Source: Clostridiaceae bacterium
GTDB taxonomy: Bacteria > Bacillota > Clostridia > Peptostreptococcales > Natronincolaceae
NCBI GenBank assembly: GCA_020832135.1
Contig: JAFIFG010000045.1
Location: forward strand, 1 to 64,000
Reading direction: 5' to 3'
DNA: 64,000 nucleotides
Both the position numbers and the translations under genes were made by a program. Positions within the stretch are counted from its first letter, which is position 1. Each line of letters starts with the position of its first letter. The notes beneath the pieces were generated by a model that was given only the letters and a program-made list of their open reading frames with translations, ran no database searches and was not told the DNA's origin. Positions 36,301 through 45,425 of the stretch are shown here, one piece after another.

Positions 36301-37677
36301 CAAAAATATACGGAGGAACTTTTTGGAGAGGGGAAGGTTTTTAGAGCAGGAACCATTGGTACTATTGCTGATAAAACCGCCTATGGTTTTGCCAGAAAAT
36401 ATCTAGATGAAAAACAAATAAATTATACTTCAGCAGAAGTTAACAGACTTACTAAGGGATGTACAGGTGTTAAAAGGACCTCAGGACAGCATCCCGGTGG
36501 ATTAATGATTATTCCAGCAGATAGGGATGTTCACGAATTTACTCCTGTTCAGTACCCAGCAAACGATGCTAGTTCAGGAGTAATAACTACACACTTTGAT
36601 TATCATGCCATAAGTGGTAGATTGTTGAAACTAGATAATCTTGGACATGATGTACCCACCATTATAAAAATGCTAGAAGATATTACTGGAACCAATGTGC
36701 AACTCATTCCCCTTGACGATGAAAAGACTATGAGTATATTCACTGGCACAGATGCTTTACAAGTAAATAAAAAGGACTTCAAATATGAAGTAGGAACCTT
36801 AGGCATTCCAGAGTTTGGCACAAAATTTGTACGACAAATGTTAATTGATACCCAACCTAGCACTTTTGGTGAGTTAGTAAGAATTAGTGGTTTGTCTCAT
36901 GGTACTGATGTTTGGTTAAATAATGCTCAAGAACTTGTAAGAGCTAATGTAGCAGAGTTAAAGGATGTAATATCTACAAGGGATGATATTATGAACTATT
37001 TAATTTTAAAGGGGCTACCGGCTAAAGCTTCCTTTAAAATTATGGAGAAGGTAAGAAAAGGTAAAGGCTTAACACCAGAAGATGAAGAAATGATGAAGGA
37101 AAACCAAGTGCCACAATGGTATATCGATTCCTGTAATAAAATAAAATATATGTTTCCAAAAGCTCATGCAGCAGCTTATGTTATGATGTCCTTCAGAATA
37201 GCATATTATAAAGTATATTACCCTGAGGCTTTTTATGCCACTTACTTTACTATGAAGGCAGAGGACTTTGATGCGGACTTGGTAGTAAAGGGAAAAGAAG
37301 TTGTGAAAGAAAAGCTTATAGAATTAGAATCTATGGGCAATAATATGACAGCAAAAGAGAAAAATTTACAGACAGTACTGGAAGTAGCTCTTGAGATGTA
37401 TAGTAGAACGATACACTTGTTACCTGTGGATATATATGAATCAGATGCTGATAGGTTTGTCATCGTAGAAGGAAAACTGTTACCACCACTTAAATCTTTG
37501 CAGGGGGTTGGGCAAAATGCAGCTAGAAGTATTGATGAAGCTAGAAAAAATGGAAAGTTTTTATCTTTAGAAGATCTTCGTGAGCGAACAAAAGTAACAA
37601 AAACTGTAATAGAGACTTTAGTAAACCATGGATGTATTAGTGATTTGCCCAAAACCAACCAGCTTTCTCTGTTTTAA
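33364..37677 (+). CDS. polC: DNA polymerase III alpha subunit, PolC type (with 3'-5' exonuclease)
   Basis: Main replicative polymerase of low-GC Gram-positives. The 1437 residues comprise, in order: an N-terminal domain, an OB fold (about 225-320), a PHP domain beginning HMHSQMSAMDG (H342, H344) and split by the exonuclease, the DEDD proofreading exonuclease (FDIETTGL, D429 and E431), the rest of PHP, and the palm/fingers with a zinc-binding CPKC...CPHC pair. The catalytic segment includes EPDIDLNFAGEYQ. Motifs and length are complete. GATAGGAGGAG precedes ATG 33364. Confidence 0.98.
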   Translation: MYPLEEVGFKDIANTFGLKTSNILEETFVEGLKFYKKSKKLTINLKATNVIHQEELYHLTHQLKDKVSNLKNVEVNINYNLTYDSLEELVKLNWENIFFMLKKEVPSVKAVADKITWKVNNNQLTIEVTEPFVTEKIKERHVDKSIKYYFEKYFNVKLKCIIASNNREFDFSTYETLKEQENVVFLDQIKRETAELEKVQLKTKGKSTGSSPSKNSKSVVILGKNFNGEVMRLEDLKEDSERVIIEGEVFHIEDRELRSGKTLIIMNITDYTNSITVKVFEGEKQPQSIKELLSDGEYIKVKGDIVYDKFIRENILMATDIVRVNKAVERKDLAEEKRIELHMHSQMSAMDGLSSTKDLIARAAKWGHEAIAITDHGVVQAYPDAMEAAKEYGIKVIYGMEGYMVNDEDNLVYAPNYHYSLDDEYIIFDIETTGLSNINDKITEIGAVKIKNGQKIDTFSSLVNPHRPIPAKIIELTGITDDMVKDAPSIEEVLPEFLSFIGESCIVAHNADFDVGFIRENAKRLGCKLDNPIVDTLKLSRVLLSHLKRHKLNTIAKELKVSLENHHRAVDDAKATTDIFIKLIEKMKEKEVFSLQDINTNLGKKVDVTKLNTYHIMLLAKNPTGLKNLYKIVSESHLQYFYKKPRIPKSLLNKYREGIIVGSACEAGELFQAVLSNVAVEEIEKIAKYYNYLEIQPVENNEFLINKGLVKSTEDIRNINKRIVALGDKLNIPVVATGDVHFLDQHDEYYRRILMTGQGFNDADNQPPLYLKTTAEMLQEFNYLGSEKAKEVVVINPNKINEETENLLPIPNGTFPPKIEGSEEELRELCYGKAERIYGNPLPEIVQARLDRELNSIINNGYAVMYIIAQKLVTKSLEDGYLVGSRGSVGSSFAATMSDITEVNPLPPHYVCPKCKLSEFITDGSYGSGADLPDKKCPHCGEQFVKDGHDIPFEVFLGFEGDKEPDIDLNFAGEYQSQAQKYTEELFGEGKVFRAGTIGTIADKTAYGFARKYLDEKQINYTSAEVNRLTKGCTGVKRTSGQHPGGLMIIPADRDVHEFTPVQYPANDASSGVITTHFDYHAISGRLLKLDNLGHDVPTIIKMLEDITGTNVQLIPLDDEKTMSIFTGTDALQVNKKDFKYEVGTLGIPEFGTKFVRQMLIDTQPSTFGELVRISGLSHGTDVWLNNAQELVRANVAELKDVISTRDDIMNYLILKGLPAKASFKIMEKVRKGKGLTPEDEEMMKENQVPQWYIDSCNKIKYMFPKAHAAAYVMMSFRIAYYKVYYPEAFYATYFTMKAEDFDADLVVKGKEVVKEKLIELESMGNNMTAKEKNLQTVLEVALEMYSRTIHLLPVDIYESDADRFVIVEGKLLPPLKSLQGVGQNAARSIDEARKNGKFLSLEDLRERTKVTKTVIETLVNHGCISDLPKTNQLSLF

Positions 37678-37678
37678 C

Positions 37679-37707
37679 TTGCACTATAGTAGACTTTATG
37701 TTATAAT
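37679..37707 (+). promoter_or_regulatory. Near-consensus SigA promoter directly after polC
   Basis: TTGCAC (37679-37684), a 17-base spacer, and TATAAT (37702-37707) with an extended TG at 37699-37700. The -35 begins 2 bases after the polC stop codon. Transcription should start near 37714 and run toward rimP, but meets the hairpin at 37738 after ~25 bases. Confidence 0.8.
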
Positions 37708-37737
37708 TTTCTTAACAATTTACAAAGTTTTCTAGAG

Positions 37738-37765
37738 GAGTGGGGATATGCCCACTCTTTCTATT
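37738..37765 (+). terminator. Terminator or attenuator between polC and rimP
   Basis: GAGTGGG (37738-37744) and CCCACTC (37751-37757) form a perfect 7-bp GC-rich stem with a 6-base loop, followed by TTTCTATT. It can end polC transcripts, but also lies ~25 bases downstream of the strong promoter's start. From 37766 to 37943 the region is AT-rich, with only a weak inverted repeat (TAGATAT/ATATCTA, 37827-37844) and the rimP ribosome-binding site. Confidence 0.75.
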
Positions 37766-37943
37766 ATATTTAGTGTTTTTTAAATATAATTCTAGCTATT
37801 ACATAATCTTTTCGAATTTATTAATATAGATATGTATATATCTAAAACTATATATGAATGGATACATTAGGGAATAATTATAAAATAAATTACAAAATAT
37901 ACAAATATAAGATTTTAAAACTTAATATTAGGGAGGTTATAAA

Positions 37944-38408
37944 ATGGGAAAAGGGAAAGTTGAACAAATGACAGAGGAGTTAGTTAATCCCATTGTACAA
38001 CAACAAAACTTTGAACTGGTTGATATTGAATTTAAAAAAGAGGGACCTCATAAATACTTAAAGATTTATATTGATAAACCTGGTGGAATTACATTAGATG
38101 ATTGTCAAAAAGTTAGTGAACAATTAAGTGAAAAGCTAGACGAAACAGATCCAATTCAAGAAAATTACTTTTTAGAAGTTTCATCTCCAGGCCTAGACAG
38201 ACCCTTAAAAAGAGATAGCGATTTTGTAAAATTCAAAGGGGAAAATGTTGAAGTTAAACTTTATGAAGCCATAGAAGGTAAGAAGGTTTTAGAAGGGGAA
38301 TTAGTGGGATTAGAAGATAATAACATTAAATTAAATATAGAAAATGTAGGTTTAGTAGAGATACCTAAAGAAAAAGTAGCCATTACTAAACTTGCTATAA
38401 AACTTTAG
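37944..38408 (+). CDS. rimP: Ribosome maturation factor RimP
   Basis: Needed for 30S subunit maturation. The 154 residues have the N-terminal alpha-beta domain (FELVDIEFKKEGPHKYLKIY) and the motif EVSSPGLDRPLKRDSDF about residues 74-90. A C-terminal Sm-like domain follows. GGGAGGTT precedes ATG 37944. It is first gene of the conserved rimP-nusA-ylxR-ylxQ-infB-rbfA operon. Confidence 0.96.
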   Translation: MGKGKVEQMTEELVNPIVQQQNFELVDIEFKKEGPHKYLKIYIDKPGGITLDDCQKVSEQLSEKLDETDPIQENYFLEVSSPGLDRPLKRDSDFVKFKGENVEVKLYEAIEGKKVLEGELVGLEDNNIKLNIENVGLVEIPKEKVAITKLAIKL

Positions 38409-38420
38409 GGGGTATTACAG

Positions 38421-39461
38421 ATGAGTACGGAGTTTATTGAAGCTCTAGAGCAAATCCAAAAGGACAAAGGTATCTCAAAAGATGTATTGCTTGATGCAAT
38501 TGAAGCAGCTTTAATATCAAGCTACAAAAGGAATTTTGGCTCTGCTCAAAATGTAAGAGTTGAAATTAATAGAGACAATGGTGATGTTCATGTATATTCA
38601 CAAAAAGAAATAGTGGATAATGTGGAGGATGATTTGCTACAAATTAGTTTAGAGGAAGCTAAAGAAACAAGTAGGAATTATGAATTAGGAGATATAATAG
38701 AAAAAGAAGTTACACCTAGAAACTTTGGTAGAATTGCAGCTCAAACTGCAAAACAAGTAGTAGTTCAGAGAATACGAGAAGCAGAACGGGGTATAGTTTA
38801 CGAAGAGTTTATTAATCGAGAATCTGACATTATTACTGGAACTGTAGCTAGGCTAGCCAAAGGTATAGTATATATTAATTTAGGAAAAATTGAAGCTATG
38901 CTAGCGCCTACTGAACAAATTCCTAATGAGCAATATAACCATGGAGACAGGGTAAAAACTTATATTGTAGAAGTAAAGAAAACCACAAAAGGACCGCAGG
39001 TATTAGTTTCTAGAACACATCCAGGATTAATAAAAAGACTGTTTGAATTAGAGGTGCCAGAAATACATGATGGTACAGTTGAAATTAAAAGCATCTCTCG
39101 TGAAGCTGGATCTAGAACAAAGATAGCAGTGGAATCTAGGGATCCAAATGTTGATGCAGTAGGTGCATGTGTTGGACCGAAGGGTGCAAGAGTTCAGACT
39201 ATAGTAGACGAACTAAGAGGAGAAAAAATAGACATTATAAAATACAGTGAAGATCCAAGTGCTTTTATTGCTAGCTCCTTAAGTCCAGCTAAAGTTATTA
39301 CATCAGAGGTAGATGTAGAAAACAAAACAGCTAAAGTTGTAGTACCAGATTATCAATTATCGTTGGCTATTGGTAAAGAAGGACAAAATGCTAGATTAGC
39401 TGCCAAACTGACAGGATGGAAAATAGATATAAAAAGTGAAAGTCAACAAGAAGTAAAGTAA
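38421..39461 (+). CDS. nusA: Transcription termination/antitermination factor NusA
   Basis: RNA polymerase-binding factor that modulates pausing and termination. The 346 residues comprise the N-terminal polymerase-binding domain (about 1-125), an S1 domain (about 135-200, IITGTVARLAKGIVYINLGK) and two KH domains (about 205-345, GACVGPKGARVQTIVDEL, then AIGKEGQNARLAAKLTGW). The C-terminal acidic repeats of E. coli NusA are absent, as is usual in Firmicutes. GGGGGTATT precedes ATG 38421. Confidence 0.97.
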   Translation: MSTEFIEALEQIQKDKGISKDVLLDAIEAALISSYKRNFGSAQNVRVEINRDNGDVHVYSQKEIVDNVEDDLLQISLEEAKETSRNYELGDIIEKEVTPRNFGRIAAQTAKQVVVQRIREAERGIVYEEFINRESDIITGTVARLAKGIVYINLGKIEAMLAPTEQIPNEQYNHGDRVKTYIVEVKKTTKGPQVLVSRTHPGLIKRLFELEVPEIHDGTVEIKSISREAGSRTKIAVESRDPNVDAVGACVGPKGARVQTIVDELRGEKIDIIKYSEDPSAFIASSLSPAKVITSEVDVENKTAKVVVPDYQLSLAIGKEGQNARLAAKLTGWKIDIKSESQQEVK

Positions 39462-39474
39462 GGGATGTGATTTT

Positions 39475-39747
39475 ATGAAAACAAAAAAGATCCCACTAAG
39501 AAAATGTATTGGGTGTAATGAGATGATACCTAAAAAGCAATTAATAAGAGTAGTTCGTAACAAAGAAGGAGAAACAAGTATAGATACTACGGGAAAAGCT
39601 CATGGCAGAGGAGCTTATGTGTGTAACAATAAAGATTGCTTCAAAAAAATAAATAAAACAAAGGCACTAAACAGAGCTTTCAAGTGTGAAATACCACAAG
39701 AAATTTATGAAAGATTAACCAAGGAGATTGATGATAGTGAACAATAA
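39475..39747 (+). CDS. ylxR: YlxR family RNA-binding protein (RnpM)
   Basis: Small nucleic-acid-binding protein; in Bacillus it was reported to modulate RNase P activity. The 90 residues begin with the family motif RKCIGCNEMIPKKQLIRVV and continue GKAHGRGAYVCNNKDCFKK. These carry four cysteines that pair as CxxC and CxxxxC. GGGATGTGATTT precedes ATG 39475. Its end overlaps the ylxQ start. Confidence 0.93.
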   Translation: MKTKKIPLRKCIGCNEMIPKKQLIRVVRNKEGETSIDTTGKAHGRGAYVCNNKDCFKKINKTKALNRAFKCEIPQEIYERLTKEIDDSEQ

Positions 39748-40047
39748 GGTTGTGAATTATTTAGGTTTAGCCATGAGGGCCGGCAAAATTGTATCAGGTG
39801 AAGATTTATGCAAGAAAGAACTTAAAAAAAAAATATATTTCTTATGATTGTAGCTGAAGATGCCTCCTCAAATACAAAAAAAGTTTTTATGGACAAAACA
39901 AAGTACTATAACACGCCCTTAAGATTTACAGGAACTAAAGAGGAATTAGGACATTCTATAGGAAAGACTACTAGAGCTGTTATGGGAGTAAAGGACAAAA
40001 GGTTAGCAGAAATATTGTTAGAGCAAATAGGTAATAAGGATGTTTAA
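39731..40047 (+). pseudogene. ylxQ: YlxQ (L7Ae-family) gene split by a frame change at an A10 run
   Basis: L7Ae/L30e-type RNA-binding protein, normally ~100 aa. The first part, from ATG 39731 or GTG 39737, reads VVNYLGLAMRAGKIVSGEDL and runs into the A10 tract 39824-39833. It then stops at TGA 39845-39847. The rest (MIVAEDASSNTKKVF to the stop at 40047) is in the -1 frame. Joining the two at the A-run gives an uninterrupted family sequence of 105 aa (...KKKNIFLMIVAED...). It could be a true mutation, a homopolymer sequencing error, or recoding by transcriptional slippage or -1 ribosomal frameshifting. AAGGAG (39721-39726) is the ribosome-binding site. Confidence 0.85.
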
Positions 40048-40065
40048 ATATAGGGGGTGATTATT

Positions 40066-42198
40066 TTGTCAAAGGTGAGGGTGTACCAATTGGCAAAACA
40101 ATTAGGTATCAGTAGTAAGGATTTAATTGAAAAACTAAAGGAATTATCAGTAGAAGTGGGAAATCATATGAGCACTTTAGAAGATGAAGATGCAAAATTA
40201 TTAGTTGAACTTTTCACTTCAGAAAATGACAGTGTTAGTAATTTAGGCAATACAGTGGAGAAGCCTACAATTCAAGAAAACAAAGAATCAAAAGTCACAG
40301 AAAAAACCTCGGTAGATAAAAGCCAAGAAGCAAAAAAAGATAGTGGTAGCAAAAACCATAATAACAAAAATAAAAGTAAAAACAAAAATAAGAAGAAATT
40401 CAAAAATAGTAATGAACACGTACGAGAGAATACACAGGAAAAAGGTGAGCAAGTGATACAAATAGATGAAAAAATTATTGTTAAAGATTTTGCAGAAAAG
40501 ATAAATAAAAACCCAAATGAAATTATAGGGAAATTAATACAACAAGGTGTTATGGCTGCTATCAATCAAGAAATTGATTTTGAGACAGCAGAAGCTATAG
40601 CTAATGAGTATGAAATAGAAGTAGAAAAAAACACCACCGTACAAGAAGAAATAGCAGATTTATATATAGCTCCAGATGATGAGAAAGACTTAAAACCTCG
40701 TCCACCTGTGGTAACAGTAATGGGTCATGTAGACCACGGTAAAACTTCATTACTTGATGCCATCAGACAAACACATGTAACAGAAAGAGAAGCTGGTGGA
40801 ATCACACAGCATATCGGAGCATCAGAAGCAGAAGTTGGTGGAAAGAAAATTGTGTTTTTAGATACACCAGGACATGAAGCTTTTACTACTATGAGGGCAA
40901 GAGGAGCAAAGGTTACTGACATTGCTATTTTAGTAGTTGCTGCTGATGATGGAGTTATGCCTCAAACCATTGAAGCTATTAATCATGCTAAGGCAGCAGA
41001 AGTTCCTATTATTGTGGCAATTAACAAAATGGATAAAATAGGTGCTAATTCTGATCGTGTAAAGCAGGAACTGGCAGACCACGGTGTTATCATAGAAGAA
41101 TGGGGCGGGGATGTTATAGCTGTTGAAGTATCAGCTATAGAAGGAACAAACATAGATACACTATTAGAAATGATTTTATTAGTAGCTGAGATGGAGGAGT
41201 TAAAGGCAAATCCTAACCGTAGAGCTATAGGAACTGTGATAGAAGCTAGACTTGATAAAGGTAGAGGACCAGTAGCTACTATTTTGGTACAAAATGGTAC
41301 CTTAACAGTTGGGGACCCTGTTGTTATTGGGAACACTTATGGTAGAATAAGAGCTATGTTGAGTCATAAAGGTAAAAATGTTAAAGCTGCTAATCCAGCT
41401 ACTGCAGTTGAGATTACAGGGTTTTCTGAAGTACCAGAAGCTGGAGATCAATTAGTGGCGGTAGAAGACGACAAGACAGCAAGAGATATATCTGAAAAAA
41501 GAAAAGAAAAAATTAAAGAAGAGCAATTGAAGACAAGTCAAAAAATTTCTCTTGATGCACTATATAGTCAGATGCAACAGGGGCAAATTAAAGATCTAAA
41601 TATAATTATTAAGGCAGATGTACAAGGATCAGTAGAGGCAGTAAAGCAATCTATTGAAAAACTATCTACTGACAAAGTAATTATTAAAGCAATTCACGGC
41701 GGGGTAGGTGCTATTACTGAAACCGATGTTATGCTAGCTGCTGCTTCCAATGCCATTATCATAGGTTTTAATGTAAGACCTACTTCGGGTGCTACAGGTA
41801 CTGCTAAAAAAGAAGAAGTAGACATTAGAACCTACAGAATTATATATAATGCATTAGAAGATATAGAAGCAGCTATAAAAGGTATGCTTGATCCAGAATA
41901 CAAAGAAGTTGAACTAGGGAAAGCGGAAGTTAGAGCGACCTTTAAAGTTCCAGGGATTGGAGCTATTGGAGGGTGCTATGTTATAGAAGGAAAAATATTA
42001 AGAAATGCTAAAGTTAGATTAGTTAGAGATGGAATTGTGATTCATGATGGTGCAATAGGTTCATTAAGGAGATTTAAAGATGATGCTAAAGAAGTAGCTA
42101 CCGGATATGAATGTGGTATTGGCTTAGATAACTTCAATGACCTTAAAGAAGGAGATATTATTGAAGCATATCAAATGCAAGAAATAGAAATCAAATAG
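40066..42198 (+). CDS. infB: Translation initiation factor IF-2
   Basis: GTPase that brings initiator tRNA to the ribosome. AGGGGGTGAT (40052-40061) supports TTG 40066, giving 710 residues. The start [20 protein letters not shown] is the IF2 N-terminal domain, followed by a Lys/Asn-rich linker (about 80-125). The G domain has G1 at 220-228 (GHVDHGKTS), then DTPGHEAF and NKMDK. The C-terminal domains end with an initiator-tRNA-binding beta barrel. It is a short, single-form IF2. Confidence 0.97.
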   Translation: MSKVRVYQLAKQLGISSKDLIEKLKELSVEVGNHMSTLEDEDAKLLVELFTSENDSVSNLGNTVEKPTIQENKESKVTEKTSVDKSQEAKKDSGSKNHNNKNKSKNKNKKKFKNSNEHVRENTQEKGEQVIQIDEKIIVKDFAEKINKNPNEIIGKLIQQGVMAAINQEIDFETAEAIANEYEIEVEKNTTVQEEIADLYIAPDDEKDLKPRPPVVTVMGHVDHGKTSLLDAIRQTHVTEREAGGITQHIGASEAEVGGKKIVFLDTPGHEAFTTMRARGAKVTDIAILVVAADDGVMPQTIEAINHAKAAEVPIIVAINKMDKIGANSDRVKQELADHGVIIEEWGGDVIAVEVSAIEGTNIDTLLEMILLVAEMEELKANPNRRAIGTVIEARLDKGRGPVATILVQNGTLTVGDPVVIGNTYGRIRAMLSHKGKNVKAANPATAVEITGFSEVPEAGDQLVAVEDDKTARDISEKRKEKIKEEQLKTSQKISLDALYSQMQQGQIKDLNIIIKADVQGSVEAVKQSIEKLSTDKVIIKAIHGGVGAITETDVMLAAASNAIIIGFNVRPTSGATGTAKKEEVDIRTYRIIYNALEDIEAAIKGMLDPEYKEVELGKAEVRATFKVPGIGAIGGCYVIEGKILRNAKVRLVRDGIVIHDGAIGSLRRFKDDAKEVATGYECGIGLDNFNDLKEGDIIEAYQMQEIEIK

Positions 42199-42215
42199 AA
42201 AGGATGAGGAATACA

Positions 42216-42605
42216 TTGGCTTATCCTAGAGTGAATAGATTAAATGAAGAAATAAAAAAACTTGCCAGTAATATTATTAGAAATGAATTAAGAGATCCTA
42301 GAATTTCATCTATGACTAGTATTATAAATGTAGATGTAACTAGAGATTTGAGGTATGCAACAATATATGTGAGTATTTTAGGAAATCAAGAAGAAAAAGA
42401 GAATACAATGGCGGGTTTGCAAAAGTCAGCTGGTTTTGTAAGAAGAGAAGTAGGTAAAAAAATTAAAACTAGATATACTCCAGAAGTAATTTTCAAGTTA
42501 GATGATTCAATAGAAAAGGGAGTTTATATGTACCATAAAATCAATGAGGTAAATGAAAACCTACACCAGCCAGAGGATGAAAAAGATGAAGAAGATGGAG
42601 AATAA
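42216..42605 (+). CDS. rbfA: Ribosome-binding factor A
   Basis: 30S maturation factor with a KH-like fold. AAGGATGAGG (42200-42209) supports TTG 42216, giving 129 residues starting [17 protein letters not shown]. Motifs are [13 protein letters not shown] and [13 protein letters not shown]. The acidic tail of the frame ([13 protein letters not shown]) overlaps the start of the nrnA gene by 20 bases. Confidence 0.95.
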   Translation: MAYPRVNRLNEEIKKLASNIIRNELRDPRISSMTSIINVDVTRDLRYATIYVSILGNQEEKENTMAGLQKSAGFVRREVGKKIKTRYTPEVIFKLDDSIEKGVYMYHKINEVNENLHQPEDEKDEEDGE

Positions 42606-43551
42606 TCCATTATCATTAGTAGATAAAAATAGCAAGGTAGCTGTTATAGCTCATGTCAACCCTGATGGAGATAGCCTAGGCTCTACTTTAGGTCTAGGCT
42701 TGGCACTTAAAAAGATCTGTAATCAAGTTGCTATATATATTAATGACGAGTTTCCTAAAAAATATAGCTTTTTACCAGCATATCAAGATATAAAATTATA
42801 CCAAAGTGAAGATCATGCTCCATTTGATCTTTGTTTTGTATTAGACTGTGGGGACGAAAAGCGATTAGGTTATAGTAAAAGAATTTTAGAAAACAGTATT
42901 CAAGTTATTAATATTGACCATCATATAAGTAATACAAATTTTGGGCATATAAATTTAATAGATGCAAAGGCTTCTTCAACATGTGAGATGATTTATAGTG
43001 TTGTAAAAGACTTTAAAGTGGAATTCGACAAGGACATCGCTACCTGCCTGTATACAGGAATAGTAACTGATACAGGAAACTTTATCTATGATAATACTAC
43101 CTCATATACACATAAAATAGTTTCGGAATTAATGGAGTTAGAAATAGACATCAATAATATTACATATAACCTTTACCAAAACAGACCATTAAATACTGTG
43201 AAGTTTTTAGGATATATACTTAATAATTTACATATCTGTTATGATGGAAAACTAGCTATTATAGAGGTGAAGAAAGATTTATTAGGAGAATTCAATCTCT
43301 CACATAGTGATGTGGATGGAGTTATAAATTATGCTAGAGATATAGAGGGTATAGAAGTGGCTGTCCTGTTAAAAGAGGTTAATATGCAGGAAGTAAAGGT
43401 AGGCTTTAGATCCAAAAGTCATGTAGATGTCAGTAAAGTAGCTCAGAACCTTGGAGGTGGAGGACATAAAAAAGCCTCGGGTGCTACCATTTACAATGGG
43501 TTAGATGAAGCAAGAAAAAAAGTTGAAGAAGAATTAAAAAGAGTTTTATAG
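42586..43551 (+). CDS. nrnA: Bifunctional oligoribonuclease / pAp phosphatase NrnA (DHH family)
   Basis: Degrades short oligonucleotides and 3'-phosphoadenosine 5'-phosphate. GAGGATG (42573-42579) favours ATG 42586, giving 321 residues; ATG 42595 is an alternative. DHH motifs are [11 protein letters not shown] (H23, D27, D29), a conserved FVLDCGD, and IDHHISN (D111-H113). The DHHA1 domain ends with [13 protein letters not shown]. It lies between rbfA and truB as in Bacillus. Confidence 0.94.
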   Translation: MKKMENNPLSLVDKNSKVAVIAHVNPDGDSLGSTLGLGLALKKICNQVAIYINDEFPKKYSFLPAYQDIKLYQSEDHAPFDLCFVLDCGDEKRLGYSKRILENSIQVINIDHHISNTNFGHINLIDAKASSTCEMIYSVVKDFKVEFDKDIATCLYTGIVTDTGNFIYDNTTSYTHKIVSELMELEIDINNITYNLYQNRPLNTVKFLGYILNNLHICYDGKLAIIEVKKDLLGEFNLSHSDVDGVINYARDIEGIEVAVLLKEVNMQEVKVGFRSKSHVDVSKVAQNLGGGGHKKASGATIYNGLDEARKKVEEELKRVL

Positions 43552-43563
43552 GTTGGTGATTAT

Positions 43564-44457
43564 TTGAAGGGTATTTTAAACATTTTAAAACCACCGGGAA
43601 TGACCTCACATGATGTTGTAAGTAGAGTGAGAAGAAAAACAGGAATAAAAAAAGTAGGTCATACTGGAACATTAGATCCAAATGCTGCAGGTGTATTGCC
43701 AATATGCATAGGACAGGCTACAAAAATTTCTCAATATCTTCTTGACAGTAAAAAGACCTATAGGGCAGAATTAACCTTAGGAATTAAAACTGACACACAA
43801 GATATTTATGGTACCGTCTTAGAAACAAAACATCCAAATGTTTCTCAAGATCTAATAGAGGAAACCATTTTAAGTTTCATGGGTGAGTATAATCAAATAC
43901 CCCCTATGTATTCAGCTTTGAAAGTAAAAGGAAAAAAACTTTATGAATTAGCAAGAGATGGTATAGAAGTAAAAAGAGAACCAAGAAAACTTACAATATA
44001 TAATATAGATATTATTAGCATCGGAGACTGTAGGGTCTTATTTGATGTAACTTGCTCAAAAGGCACCTATATTAGAACCCTATGTCATGATATAGGGGAA
44101 CTACTAGGGTGTGGGGGTGTTATGTCTTTTTTGCTAAGAACAGAAAGCAGTGACTTTAGTATACACTCAGCTATCACTTTAGAAGAAATGCAAGATACTG
44201 AAGATATAAAAAAAATACTTAGGCCCATAGATTATCCTTTAAAACACATAGCTAAAATTAACCTAGATAATAAATATAAAAATTTAGCCCTAAACGGAAA
44301 CAAAATTTTTTTAGATAAAGTATCTTTGGATGACTCAAGAATTATAGAAAACAATATAGTAAGAATTTATTTAGAGCAGGAATTCATAGGAATAGGAGAA
44401 ATTAAAAAAGATACTAGTCAAAAATTTTATATTAAATTTTCTAGGTTATTCACTTAA
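43564..44457 (+). CDS. truB: tRNA pseudouridine-55 synthase
   Basis: Makes pseudouridine at tRNA position 55. The 297 residues contain the catalytic aspartate D38 in GHTGTLDPNAAGVLPI. Further motifs are YRAELTLGIKTDTQD and GTYIRTLCHDIGE, with a C-terminal PUA-like segment. TTG 43564 follows TTGGTGATT. The next gene, ribF, is 12 bases away, the usual neighbour. Confidence 0.96.
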   Translation: MKGILNILKPPGMTSHDVVSRVRRKTGIKKVGHTGTLDPNAAGVLPICIGQATKISQYLLDSKKTYRAELTLGIKTDTQDIYGTVLETKHPNVSQDLIEETILSFMGEYNQIPPMYSALKVKGKKLYELARDGIEVKREPRKLTIYNIDIISIGDCRVLFDVTCSKGTYIRTLCHDIGELLGCGGVMSFLLRTESSDFSIHSAITLEEMQDTEDIKKILRPIDYPLKHIAKINLDNKYKNLALNGNKIFLDKVSLDDSRIIENNIVRIYLEQEFIGIGEIKKDTSQKFYIKFSRLFT

Positions 44458-44469
44458 AGGAGCAGACTT

Positions 44470-45411
44470 ATGAATGTTAATCAAGAATATAAACAAATTA
44501 ATAATAATATCCAACGAGGCTTAGCTCTAGGAAACTTTGATGGAATACATATAGGTCACCAAAAACTTATCATGTCGTTACTAACAAAAGGTAAAGATAG
44601 AAATCTTGAATCTTGTGTATATACTTTTATGAATCACACGATACCTGTGTTGAAAAATAGAGAACCTATAAAATATATTACAAATATAGATACAAAAATA
44701 AAGGTGTTTAAAACATTAGGTGTTGATAGATTGTTTCTCGATACCTTTAATAGAGAAATAATGTCTCTTAGTCCAAAGGAGTTTGTTGAAGAAATACTCA
44801 TTAATACATTTAATTGTAAGCTGGCAGTTGTTGGATTTGATTATCGTTTTGGATATAAAGCTCAAGGGGATGTTGAATTATTAAAGAACTTAGCCATAAC
44901 TTATGGATTTGAAGTAGAGGTTATTGATCCAGTCACTTTTGAGGAAGAAAAAGTAAGTAGTTCTAGTATAAGAAACTATCTGAAAAATGGAGATATAGAA
45001 AAAGTTAACAATTTAATGGGAAGACCATTCATACTTAATAATGAAGTGATTCATGGAGATGGAAGAGGTAGTAAATTGGGGTATCCTACTGCTAATATCA
45101 ATGTAGACCCTTTCCAAGCAATCCCTAAGTCAGGGGTATATGCTACCTTAGTAAAAATCAATGGAACTACTCATATGGGAGCTACCTTTATAGGAACTAA
45201 ACCAACCTTTAGTTCTACTAGAGTCTCTATTGAGACCTTTATAATGGATCATACGAAAGACTTATATGGACAATCTATAGAAATACAGTTTATCAAAAGA
45301 ATTAGAGGGGAAATTAAATTTGAAACCCCCCACGATCTAATCAAACAAATAGATAAAGATATAGACCATATAAAAAGCTATTTACAACATAATATAAGTA
45401 TGATAAAATAA
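44470..45411 (+). CDS. ribF: Bifunctional riboflavin kinase / FAD synthetase
   Basis: Converts riboflavin to FMN and FMN to FAD. The 313 residues have the nucleotidyltransferase domain (ALGNFDGIHIGHQKLI, about 18-33) and FDYRFGYKAQGD. SSSIRNYLKNGDIE follows, then the kinase domain (about 185-305, GDGRGSKLGYPTANI). AAAGGAGCAG precedes ATG 44470. No FMN riboswitch is seen or expected here inside the operon. Confidence 0.96.
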   Translation: MNVNQEYKQINNNIQRGLALGNFDGIHIGHQKLIMSLLTKGKDRNLESCVYTFMNHTIPVLKNREPIKYITNIDTKIKVFKTLGVDRLFLDTFNREIMSLSPKEFVEEILINTFNCKLAVVGFDYRFGYKAQGDVELLKNLAITYGFEVEVIDPVTFEEEKVSSSSIRNYLKNGDIEKVNNLMGRPFILNNEVIHGDGRGSKLGYPTANINVDPFQAIPKSGVYATLVKINGTTHMGATFIGTKPTFSSTRVSIETFIMDHTKDLYGQSIEIQFIKRIRGEIKFETPHDLIKQIDKDIDHIKSYLQHNISMIK

Positions 45412-45425
45412 TTAAGGTTGTGGAA

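Noticed and set aside
37827-37844. TAGATAT/ATATCTA inverted repeat as an operator before rimP
   Set aside because: In such AT-rich DNA a 7-bp A/T inverted repeat is expected by chance, and no promoter element is positioned with it.
39844-40047. Separate small gene starting at ATG 39844
   Set aside because: It has no ribosome-binding site, and its product is only the second half of an L7Ae-type protein whose first half lies directly upstream in another frame. It is better read as part of split ylxQ.
40290-40420. Lys/Asn-rich repetitive stretch in infB as a possible inserted element
   Set aside because: Low-complexity linkers between the N-terminal and G domains are normal in IF2. The frame is intact and no direct repeats flank it.
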